A stretch of 39,362 nt of DNA, from assembly GCF_014636775.1 (NCBI RefSeq), contig NZ_BMEQ01000028.1, positions 1 to 39,362 of the forward strand, given 5' to 3'. The stretch comes from Kocuria dechangensis (GTDB taxonomy: Bacteria; Actinomycetota; Actinomycetes; Actinomycetales; Micrococcaceae). The notes below the pieces were generated by a model. The model did not search any database. It worked only from the letters and a program-made list of their open reading frames with translations, and was not told the DNA's origin. Positions within the stretch are counted from its first letter, which is position 1. Every line of letters starts with the position of its first letter. This document shows positions 7,848 to 14,511 of the stretch, one piece after another. Made by a program: the position numbers and the translations under genes.

Positions 7848-9074
7848 ATGCCTGAAGCATTCCTCATCGGCGGGGCACGCACCCCCGTCGGGCGCTATGG
7901 CGGCGCCCTGAGCTCCGTCCGGCCGGACGACCTGGCCGCCCTCAGCGTCAGGGCCGCCGTCGAGCGGGCCGGCATCGACCCGGCCGACGTCGACGAGGTG
8001 ATCCTCGGCAACGCCAACGGCGCCGGCGAGGAGAACCGCAACGTGGCCCGCATGGCGTGGCTGCTGGCCGGCTTCCCGGACACGGTCCCGGGCATCACCG
8101 TCAACCGGCTGTGCGCGTCGGGGCTGTCGGCGATCATCATGGCCTCCCACATGGTCAAGGCCGGGGCGGCGGACCTCGTCGTCGCCGGCGGCGTGGAGTC
8201 GATGTCCCGCGCCCCCTGGGTGATGGAGAAGCCGGCCAAGGCGTTCGCGAAGCCCGGGGACGTCTTCGACACCTCGATCGGCTGGCGCTTCCCTAACCCC
8301 GCTTTCCTCTCCGGGGAGCTCTCCCGGGACGGCAAGGCCACCTACTCCATGCCCGAGACCGCCGAGGAGGTGGCCCGTGTCTTCGGCACCTCCCGTGAGG
8401 ACTGCGACGCCTTCGCGGTCCGCTCCCACGAGAGGGCGATCGCCGCGATCGACGCCGGCCGTTTCGCCGACGAGATCGTCCCCGTGACCGTCAAGGGCCG
8501 CAAGGGCGCCGAGACCGTCGTGGACACCGACGAGGGCCCCCGCCCCGGAACCTCCATGGACGCCCTCGCCGGTCTGCGCCCGGTCGTCAGGGGCGGCAGC
8601 GTGGTCACGGCCGGCAACGCCTCGACGCTCAACGACGGCGCCTCGGCGATCATCGTCGCGTCCGAGGCTGCGGTCGAGAAGTACGGACTCCAGGCCCGCG
8701 CCCGCATCCTCGACGGCGCCTCCGCCGGCGTCGCGCAGGAGATCATGGGCATCGGCCCGGTCCCGGCCACCCGCAAGGTCCTCGAGCGGACGGGCGTCAC
8801 GGTCGACGACCTCGCCTCCGTGGAGCTCAACGAGGCCTTCGCCTCCCAGTCCCTGGCGTGCATGCGCGAGCTGGAGCTCGACCCCGACATCGTGAACAAC
8901 GACGGCGGAGCGATCGCCCTCGGCCACCCGCTCGGCTCCTCCGGCTCCCGCCTGGTGGTCACGCTGCTCGGACGCCTCGAGCGCGAGGCCGCTCAGGGCC
9001 GCAGGCTCGGCCTGGCCACCATGTGCGTGGGCGTGGGCCAGGGCACCGCGCTGCTCGTGGAGGGGGTCCGATGA
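7848..9074 (+). CDS. pcaF: PcaF-like thiolase (3-oxoadipyl-CoA / acetyl-CoA acyltransferase)
   Basis: A 408-residue thiolase that cleaves a 3-oxoacyl-CoA with CoA. The nucleophile is C89 (NRLCASGLSA), with H360 (ALGHPLGSSG) and C393 (TMCVGVGQG) completing the active site. Several stretches match beta-ketoadipyl-CoA thiolases more closely than generic acetoacetyl-CoA thiolases, notably GEENRNVARMAWLLAG (60-75), GGVESMSRAP and DTSIGWRFPNP, compared by memory with PcaF. This is the main evidence that the operon handles a C6 dicarboxylate and yields succinyl-CoA plus acetyl-CoA. The stop codon overlaps the start of the next gene (ATGA). The leader holds tandem repeats and a hairpin, so expression may differ from that of the two genes upstream. 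Confidence 0.9.
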   Translation: MPEAFLIGGARTPVGRYGGALSSVRPDDLAALSVRAAVERAGIDPADVDEVILGNANGAGEENRNVARMAWLLAGFPDTVPGITVNRLCASGLSAIIMASHMVKAGAADLVVAGGVESMSRAPWVMEKPAKAFAKPGDVFDTSIGWRFPNPAFLSGELSRDGKATYSMPETAEEVARVFGTSREDCDAFAVRSHERAIAAIDAGRFADEIVPVTVKGRKGAETVVDTDEGPRPGTSMDALAGLRPVVRGGSVVTAGNASTLNDGASAIIVASEAAVEKYGLQARARILDGASAGVAQEIMGIGPVPATRKVLERTGVTVDDLASVELNEAFASQSLACMRELELDPDIVNNDGGAIALGHPLGSSGSRLVVTLLGRLEREAAQGRRLGLATMCVGVGQGTALLVEGVR

Positions 9075-9877
9075 CGGAGCTCCGGAACGACACCGGCACG
9101 CACCTGGACGCCTCCGGTTTCGCCACGCTGCTGGTCGAGGAGCGCGAGGACCGTCTGGCGGTCCGGCTGCACCGACCCGAGGTGCGGAACGCGATCGACC
9201 AGGCCATGGTCGACGAGCTGCACGTGGTGTGCGCGCACCTCGAGCGCACCCCGAAGATCCTGCTCCTCTCCGGCACGCCCGGCGACCCGGAGGCCGGGAC
9301 GAAGGCCGTCTTCGCCTCCGGGGCGGACATCGCGCAGCTGCGCGAGCGGCGTCGCGACGACGCGCTGGCCGGCATCAACTCGGGGATCTTCGACCGGATC
9401 GCCAAGCTGCCGATGCCCGTGATCGCCGCGCTGGACGGCTTCACCCTCGGCGGCGGCGCGGAGCTGGCCTACGCGGCCGACTTCCGCATCGGCACCCCGG
9501 CCCTGCGCATGGGCAACCCCGAGACGAGCCTCGGCATCATGGCCGCGGCCGGGGCGACCTGGCGGCTGAAGGAGCTCGTCGGCGAGCCGGCCGCCAAGCA
9601 GATCCTGCTGACCGGCAAGGTCCTCACGGGCGAGGACTGCCTGCGGATCGGCCTGGTCACCGAGCTCGTGGAGCCCGGGACGCTGATGGACGCGGCGCAC
9701 GCGCTGGCGGACACCATCGCGGCGCAGGACCCGCTGGCGGTCCGGATCTCCAAGGCCGTGTTCCACGCCCCGCGGGAGGCCCATCCCGTGATCGACACCC
9801 TCGCCCAGGGCATGCTGTTCGAGTCCCAGGCCAAGTTCGACCGCATGCAGGCGTTCCTCGACAGGAAGAAGAAGTGA
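9071..9877 (+). CDS. Enoyl-CoA hydratase/isomerase family protein
   Basis: A 268-residue crotonase-fold enzyme, expected to hydrate a 2-enoyl-CoA to the 3-hydroxyacyl-CoA. The oxyanion-hole loop ASGADIAQL (82-90) and the GFTLGGGAEL loop are present. Both catalytic glutamates of the classical hydratase are conserved, E131 in GGGAEL and E151 in GNPETSLG, supporting true hydratase activity. The start ATG at 9071 overlaps the thiolase stop codon by four bases, showing translational coupling; longer upstream readings in this frame run through the thiolase and are not family-like. The stop codon overlaps the next start by one base (TGATG). In the inferred pathway it would act on 2,3-dehydroadipyl-CoA. 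Confidence 0.9.
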   Translation: MTELRNDTGTHLDASGFATLLVEEREDRLAVRLHRPEVRNAIDQAMVDELHVVCAHLERTPKILLLSGTPGDPEAGTKAVFASGADIAQLRERRRDDALAGINSGIFDRIAKLPMPVIAALDGFTLGGGAELAYAADFRIGTPALRMGNPETSLGIMAAAGATWRLKELVGEPAAKQILLTGKVLTGEDCLRIGLVTELVEPGTLMDAAHALADTIAAQDPLAVRISKAVFHAPREAHPVIDTLAQGMLFESQAKFDRMQAFLDRKKK

Positions 9878-10746
9878 TGAGCAACTCCGTACTGCCCGCA
9901 GGACTCCCCGCGAAGGTCGGCGTCCTCGGCGGAGGCCGGATGGGCGCGGGCATCGCCCACGCGTTCCTGGTCAACGGGTCGGACGTCGTGGTCGTCGAGC
10001 GCGACGACGCCTCCGCCCAGGCGGCCCGCGAGCGGGTCGAGTCCTCCGCCGCGAAGTCGCTCGAGCGCGGTGCGGCGGACGGCAACCTCGACGAGATGGT
10101 CTCCCGCCTGACCGTGTCGGTGGACCACGCGGACTTCGGCGACCGCCAGCTGGTGGTGGAGGCCGTGCCGGAGGACTGGGACCTGAAGGTCGCCTCCCTG
10201 CGCGGGGTCGAGGAGCGCCTCGCGCCCGGCGCGGTGCTGGCCTCGAACACGTCCTCGCTGTCCGTGTCCGGGCTGGCCGACGAGCTGGCGCGGCCGGAGG
10301 ACTTCCTCGGACTGCACTTCTTCAACCCGGTCCCGGCCTCGACCCTGATCGAGGTCGTCATCGGCCGGCAGACCCGCCCCGAGCTCGTCGAGCAGAGCAG
10401 GGCCTGGGTCCAGGGCCTGGGCAAGACCGCCGTCGTGGTGAACGACGCCCCGGGCTTCGCCAGCTCCCGGCTGGGCGTGGGCATCGCGCTCGAGGCCATG
10501 CGCATGGTCGAGGAGGGCGTCGCGAGCGCCGAGGACATCGACAACGCCATGGTCCTCGGCTACAAGCACCCCACCGGCCCGCTGCGGACCACCGACATCG
10601 TGGGCCTGGACGTGCGCCTCGGCATCGCCGAGTACCTGCACGAGACCTTGGGCGAGCGCTTCGCGCCGCCGCAGATCCTGCGCGACAAGGTCGCCCGCGG
10701 CGAGCTCGGCCGCAAGACCGGCAAGGGCTTCTTCGACTGGAGCTGA
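9877..10746 (+). CDS. 3-hydroxyacyl-CoA dehydrogenase (NAD+)
   Basis: A 289-residue single-function 3-hydroxyacyl-CoA dehydrogenase of the PaaH/Hbd/FadB2 type. It has the N-terminal Rossmann motif GVLGGGRMGAG (15-25), the acidic VVVVERDD end of the second strand, VVEAVPED, the catalytic histidine H147 in LGLHFFNPVP and the following NDAPGFASSR. The C-terminal helical domain has the usual GYKHPTGPL and GRKTGKGFF motifs. Last gene of the operon; it overlaps the hydratase stop codon by one base and is followed by a very strong bidirectional terminator. In the inferred pathway it oxidises 3-hydroxyadipyl-CoA to 3-oxoadipyl-CoA for the PcaF-like thiolase. Confidence 0.92.
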   Translation: MSNSVLPAGLPAKVGVLGGGRMGAGIAHAFLVNGSDVVVVERDDASAQAARERVESSAAKSLERGAADGNLDEMVSRLTVSVDHADFGDRQLVVEAVPEDWDLKVASLRGVEERLAPGAVLASNTSSLSVSGLADELARPEDFLGLHFFNPVPASTLIEVVIGRQTRPELVEQSRAWVQGLGKTAVVVNDAPGFASSRLGVGIALEAMRMVEEGVASAEDIDNAMVLGYKHPTGPLRTTDIVGLDVRLGIAEYLHETLGERFAPPQILRDKVARGELGRKTGKGFFDWS

Positions 10747-10773
10747 CGGACCCGGGACACGGAGAGGCCGGAC

Positions 10774-10822
10774 GACGCAGAGAGGCCGGATGGGGATTCT
10801 CCCCATCCGGCCTCTCTGCGTC
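10774..10822. terminator. Bidirectional terminator with a 23-bp perfect stem
   Basis: Arms 10774-10796 and 10800-10822 pair perfectly over 23 bases, with a TTC loop. It separates the convergent 3-hydroxyacyl-CoA dehydrogenase and the minus-strand dehydrogenase gene. The outer arm begins GACGCAGAG, the same string as in the large palindrome at 33549-33599. Confidence 0.9.
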
Positions 10823-10835
10823 AGATCCGGTGCCG

Positions 10836-11669
10836 CTACTCGGCCTGCGGCTTCTGGCCCATGGAGTCGAACAGCTGGGTGGAGGACAGGGCGTTGAAGG
10901 GCATGGCGACGTTGTGCTCGAGGCCCTTGAGGTGGGCGGCTTTCAGGTCCTTGAGCAGCACCGCCAGGGCGGTGTCCGCGGTCCACTGCGAGACGGAGTC
11001 CCAGTTCCGGGCCACCCAGCTGTCACCGGTGCTGACCCGGAACAGGTTCAGCAGCTCCTCTTCGGGCAGGTCGTACTGCGCGCCGAACTTGAGCCCCTCG
11101 GCGACAGCATTCATGGTGATGCCCAGGATGAGGTTGTTGACCAGCTTCGCTGCCTGGCTGTTGCCCGGCTCGCTGCCGTAGTAGAAGACGTGGGAACCGA
11201 CGGCGTCGAAGTACGGACGGGCGGCCCGCACGCGGTCCTCGTGGCCCGAGGTCATGATCGACAGCGTGCCGGCCTGGGCCCCGGTGGCCCCGCCGGACAC
11301 GGCGGCGGCGATGAGCCTCACGTCGCCGGCCTCCTCGACCCGCTGACCCAGCTCGTTCATCGTGTCGGGGTCCAGGGTGCTCATGACGATGACGGTCAGG
11401 CCCTGGGGACCGGCGGACAGGAGCCCGTCCTCTCCCAGGATGACGTCGACGTTCTGGGCGTAGTCGCGCACCATGGACACGACCGCGTCGTCGGCCCGTT
11501 CGGCGACCTCTTTCAGGGTCTCGGCGATCGTGATGCCCGCCGCCTTCGCCTTCTCGCGGCTTCCCTCGAAGGCGTCGTAGCCGATCACCTCGAACCCGGC
11601 CTTGTTCAGGTTGACCGCCATGGGCAGTCCCATGGTTCCGAGTCCTACGAAACCGATTTTCTTGCTCAT
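10836..11669 (-). CDS. NAD(P)-dependent dehydrogenase, 3-hydroxyisobutyrate dehydrogenase family
   Basis: A 277-residue beta-hydroxyacid dehydrogenase, in the family of 3-hydroxyisobutyrate, tartronate-semialdehyde and 6-phosphogluconate dehydrogenases. The Rossmann motif GFVGLGTMGLPMAVNL is at 6-21, the substrate loop is AAAVSGGATGAQAGTL, and the catalytic lysine lies in GNSQAAKLVNNL. Domain order and length are typical. The start at 11669 has AAAGGATC upstream. It follows the carboxymuconolactone-decarboxylase-family gene by about 100 bases on the same strand and probably shares its transcript. The substrate is unknown; a hydroxyacid or semialdehyde linked to the surrounding catabolic genes is plausible but not shown. 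Confidence 0.85.
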   Translation of the reverse strand: MSKKIGFVGLGTMGLPMAVNLNKAGFEVIGYDAFEGSREKAKAAGITIAETLKEVAERADDAVVSMVRDYAQNVDVILGEDGLLSAGPQGLTVIVMSTLDPDTMNELGQRVEEAGDVRLIAAAVSGGATGAQAGTLSIMTSGHEDRVRAARPYFDAVGSHVFYYGSEPGNSQAAKLVNNLILGITMNAVAEGLKFGAQYDLPEEELLNLFRVSTGDSWVARNWDSVSQWTADTALAVLLKDLKAAHLKGLEHNVAMPFNALSSTQLFDSMGQKPQAE

Positions 11670-11769
11670 GATCAGATCCTTTCGGGGTGCTGGTCGATCT
11701 CGGTCGTGGCGCGAGCGCACCTTCTGTCCCGACCTTGGCGGAGCGGCGGGGACGTTCACCGAGCAGGCC

Positions 11770-12183
11770 TCAGTCGTCGGCGGGCTCCAGCTCCATGCCG
11801 CGCTCGGCCATGACCTCCTTGAGCAGGGTCAGGGCGTTGAGGACGCGCGGGAAGCCGACGTAGGGGATGCAGTGGATCAGGGCGCCCACGATCTTCTCCT
11901 TGGTCAGCCCCACGTTGAACCCGACGTTCATGTGCAGCTTCAGCTGCGGCTCGGTGCCCAGGCCCACCAGGGTGGAGATGGTCACCATGGTCTGCTCCTG
12001 CTGGGTCAGGCTCTTGCGGGAGTAGATGTCGCCGAAGGCGAAGGAGACGATGTAGTCCGAGAGCTCCGAGTCCAGGGACTTGTAGGACTCCACGAGCTTG
12101 ACGTGGTCGAAGGTGCCGGAGTGCTCGGTGGAGACCAGCTCCATCATGCGGTCCAGACCCCGCTGGAAACGATCTTCGGACAT
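11770..12183 (-). CDS. Carboxymuconolactone decarboxylase (CMD) family protein
   Basis: A 137-residue all-helical protein of the CMD/PcaC group. The stretch QQEQTMVTISTLVGLG followed by HMNVGFNVGLTKEKIVGALIH (about residues 61-98) and YVGFPRVLNAL matches the family core. The CxxC pair of AhpD-type peroxidases is absent, so a redox role is unlikely. Length is that of single-domain CMD proteins. GAGGAG lies about seven bases before the ATG at 12183. It is divergent from a TetR regulator and precedes the 3-hydroxyisobutyrate-dehydrogenase-like gene. Members next to catabolic clusters often have unproven functions; decarboxylation of a lactone or oxoacid is possible. Confidence 0.82.
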   Translation of the reverse strand: MSEDRFQRGLDRMMELVSTEHSGTFDHVKLVESYKSLDSELSDYIVSFAFGDIYSRKSLTQQEQTMVTISTLVGLGTEPQLKLHMNVGFNVGLTKEKIVGALIHCIPYVGFPRVLNALTLLKEVMAERGMELEPADD

Positions 12184-12294
12184 GGCGTGCTCCTCGGGAA
12201 CTCGGCGGAAAAGTCGGTGGTCGCAACTTTGCAAAACGCTACGTTGCGTAGCAATAATATCACTCGAAACGTGCTATGGAGAGGTGTGATCGAC
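12184..12294. promoter_or_regulatory. Divergent promoter with TetR operator candidate
   Basis: The region between the CMD and tetR starts is unusually A/T-rich at its centre. The perfect palindrome GCTACG TTG CGTAGC lies at 12238-12252, directly followed by TAATAT at 12255-12260, a good plus-strand -10 box. TTGCAA at 12229-12234 could be a -35 box, but the 20-base spacer is long. A regulator bound to the palindrome would block the tetR promoter. Confidence 0.6.
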
Positions 12295-12933
12295 GTGAAT
12301 TCCTCAGTTGCGAGCGACGGCGGAACCTCAGCGAGCGACGGCTCCGGGCACGACAGGCGGCGGGCCCGGACGGAACGAGCCATCCTCGACGCCACACGGG
12401 AGCTGCTGGCCGAGGCGGGGTTCGGGTCCCTGACGGTCGAGGGCGTGGCGGGCCGGGCGGGCGTGGCAAAGACGACGATCTACCGCCGGTACCGGTCCAA
12501 GAACGACCTCGCGCTGGGGGTGCTGCTCGACATGGTGGGTGACGTGAGCACCCGGCCGTACGCCAGGGACACGCGCACCGAGCTGGTGACGCTGGTCGAC
12601 CGGACCGTCGGCCTCCTGACCACGAGCCTGCTGGGGCGGGTCATGCAGGGCCTGGTGTCCGAGGTCGCCGCGGATCCCGAGCTCGCACGCGTGTACCGGG
12701 AACGGGTGGTGAGCCGCCGGCTGGCGGACGTGAGGGCCCTGGTGGAGCGCGGCATCTCCAGGGGAGAGCTGCGGCCCGGCGTCGACCCCGAGACGGTCAC
12801 CGATCTCCTGCTGGGACCCGTCTACTACCGGTTCTTCCTGAGCGGCTCGCCCCTGGACGAGGGGTTCGGAGAGCGGCTGGTCGCCACCCTGTACCCCTGT
12901 TTCGCCGCCCCGGGGAGGAGCGGCCCGGAGTGA
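12295..12933 (+). CDS. TetR-family transcriptional regulator
   Basis: A 212-residue regulator with an N-terminal TetR DNA-binding domain (about residues 22-72; ILDATRELLAEAGFGSLTVE, GRAGVAKTTIYRRYRSKNDL). The C-terminal ligand and dimer domain resembles TetR_C members containing ELVTLVDRTVGLL and a late LLLGPVYYRFFLSG segment. GTG at 12295 is preferred because GGAGAGG lies ten bases upstream; GTG at 12286 would be too close to it. It is divergent from the CMD/dehydrogenase pair and most likely represses that pair and itself through the palindrome between them. A strong hairpin follows the gene. Confidence 0.88.
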   Translation: MNSSVASDGGTSASDGSGHDRRRARTERAILDATRELLAEAGFGSLTVEGVAGRAGVAKTTIYRRYRSKNDLALGVLLDMVGDVSTRPYARDTRTELVTLVDRTVGLLTTSLLGRVMQGLVSEVAADPELARVYRERVVSRRLADVRALVERGISRGELRPGVDPETVTDLLLGPVYYRFFLSGSPLDEGFGERLVATLYPCFAAPGRSGPE

Positions 12934-12938
12934 CCGGA

Positions 12939-12979
12939 GCGCACCACGCCCCGGTGGGACCCACCGGGACGTGGCGCGC
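12939..12979. terminator. Bidirectional terminator hairpin
   Basis: The inner 9-bp perfect stem CCCGGTGGG/CCCACCGGG (12950-12958, 12960-12968) is extended by outer arms GCGCxCCACG/CGTGGxGCGC. It lies between convergent tetR and the aldehyde dehydrogenase gene. Confidence 0.8.
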
Positions 12980-12998
12980 GGGTCGCGGCGTGCAGGGT

Positions 12999-14432
12999 CT
13001 ACCGGCCGACGTGACCGCCGGCGGCGACGGCCCTGCCCTCGGCGCGCCGGGTCGCCGTCGCGTGCGGGTTGCGCACGAGCTTCTTGTTGGCGAACTCGTT
13101 GAAGCCGAACCGGGCCAGCTCCCGGCCGAAGCCGGAGCGCTTGACGCCGCCGAAGGGCAGGTCCGGGGCGCTCTTGCTGGTGCTGTTGATCCACACCATG
13201 CCGGTCTCCAGGGACTCCGCGATGTGCTGGGCCTTCTCGTCGTCGCCGGTGAACACGCTGGAGGACAGCCCGTAGGGGGAGTCGTTGGCCAGCTCGATCG
13301 CCTCCTCGACGGTCTCGAAGCGGTACACGACGCCGGCCGGACCGAAGAGCTCCTCGCTGTAGAGGCGCATCTCGGGCGTGACGCCGCCCAGGAGGGTGGG
13401 TCGGTAGAACGCGCCGGGCTCGTCCGTCCTGCCGCCGTCGAGCAGCACCTCGGCGCCCTGGGCGACGGCTTCCTCCACGAGCTCCTCCAGCTCCTCCACC
13501 GCGGACTCCGAGGACAGCGGCCCGATCTTGGTGTCGGCGCTCGTGGGGTCGCCCGGCGTCCAGCAGGCCGCCTGGCCCACGAACCTGCGGACGAACTCGT
13601 CGTAGACGCCCGCCTGCACCAGGAAGCGCTTGGACGCGGTGCAGGCCTGGCCGGCGTTGCCGAGCCTGCCGGTGGCGGCGGCGGCCGCCGCCTCGTCGAG
13701 GTCGGCGTCGTCCAGGACGATGAACGGATCCGAGCCGCCCAGCTCCAGGACGCACTTGGTCAGGTTCCGGCCGGCCACCTCGGCGACGGCGGCGCCGGCC
13801 TTCTCCGAGCCGGTCAGGGAGACGCCCTGGACCCGCGGGTCGGCGATGGCGTCGGCCACCTGGGAGGAGGAGACGAACGCGTTGAGGTACACCCCGTCCG
13901 GCAGCCCGGCCTCGGTCAGCACCTGCTCGATGGCCAGGGCCGACTGGGGGCAGTTGCGGGCGTGCTTGAGGATGATGGTGTTGCCCAGGGCGATGTTCGG
14001 GGCCGCGAAGCGGGCCACCTGGTAGTAGGGGTAGTTCCACGGCATGACGCCCACGAGCGGGCCGATCGGCTCGGTCCGGACCACGGCGGTGCCCGGCCCG
14101 GAGATCTCGAGGGGCTCGTCGGCCATGAACTTCTCGACGTTGTCGGCGTAGTACTGGTAGATCGAGGCGACGAGGGCGACCTCGCTCCGGGCCTGGGCGG
14201 CCGGCTTGCCCATCTCCAGGGTCAGCAGCGCGGCGAGCTCCTCGGCACGCTCCCGGTGGATCTCGGCGGCCCGGATCAGGACGGCCCGGCGCTCGTCGAG
14301 CGAGGTGGTCCGCCAGGAGCGGTAGGCCGCGTGGCTGCGCGTGATCAGCTCCTGCAGCTCCGCGTCCGAGATCTCCGGGAACGTCTTGACCGCTTCCCCG
14401 GTGGCCGGGTTGGTGGTGGTGTACACGCCCAT
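12999..14432 (-). CDS. NAD(P)+ aldehyde dehydrogenase (semialdehyde type; candidate 6-oxohexanoate dehydrogenase)
   Basis: A 477-residue aldehyde dehydrogenase of the succinate-semialdehyde-dehydrogenase type. It begins YTTTNPATGE and shows PWNYPYYQVAR, the general base in LELGGSDPF, the catalytic cysteine in GNAGQACTASKRF and the late PFGGVKRSGFGREL. The start at 14432 has AAGGAGAG eight bases upstream. It is the last gene of the minus-strand set lactone hydrolase - monooxygenase - aldehyde dehydrogenase. From this position I infer that it does the ChnE step, 6-oxohexanoate to adipate. Compared from memory, its sequence is not especially close to Acinetobacter ChnE, so the role rests on context. 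A hairpin separates it from the monooxygenase gene. Confidence 0.87.
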   Translation of the reverse strand: MGVYTTTNPATGEAVKTFPEISDAELQELITRSHAAYRSWRTTSLDERRAVLIRAAEIHRERAEELAALLTLEMGKPAAQARSEVALVASIYQYYADNVEKFMADEPLEISGPGTAVVRTEPIGPLVGVMPWNYPYYQVARFAAPNIALGNTIILKHARNCPQSALAIEQVLTEAGLPDGVYLNAFVSSSQVADAIADPRVQGVSLTGSEKAGAAVAEVAGRNLTKCVLELGGSDPFIVLDDADLDEAAAAAATGRLGNAGQACTASKRFLVQAGVYDEFVRRFVGQAACWTPGDPTSADTKIGPLSSESAVEELEELVEEAVAQGAEVLLDGGRTDEPGAFYRPTLLGGVTPEMRLYSEELFGPAGVVYRFETVEEAIELANDSPYGLSSSVFTGDDEKAQHIAESLETGMVWINSTSKSAPDLPFGGVKRSGFGRELARFGFNEFANKKLVRNPHATATRRAEGRAVAAGGHVGR

Positions 14433-14458
14433 GGGGGTGTCTCTCCTTCGGTGGGGGT

Positions 14459-14491
14459 GAGGGGGCGCCATCGTCGTGATGGCGCCCCCTC
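14459..14491. terminator. Hairpin between monooxygenase and aldehyde dehydrogenase genes
   Basis: A perfect 14-bp stem (14459-14472 and 14478-14491) with a five-base loop lies within the otherwise co-directional minus-strand operon. It may lower aldehyde dehydrogenase expression relative to the monooxygenase or stabilise the upstream message. Confidence 0.65.
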
Positions 14492-14511
14492 GGCGTCAGG
14501 GTGTCGGTGCG

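Noticed and set aside
5234-10746. Reading the operon as a glutarate pathway (glutaryl-CoA dehydrogenase type)
   Set aside because: The dehydrogenase subgroup fits, but the arginine expected to bind the glutaryl carboxylate appears to be N99, and the thiolase looks like PcaF rather than an acetoacetyl-CoA thiolase. Not excluded; only ranked second.
12286-12288. GTG at 12286 as the tetR start
   Set aside because: It lies only two bases after the Shine-Dalgarno sequence; GTG at 12295 has proper spacing.
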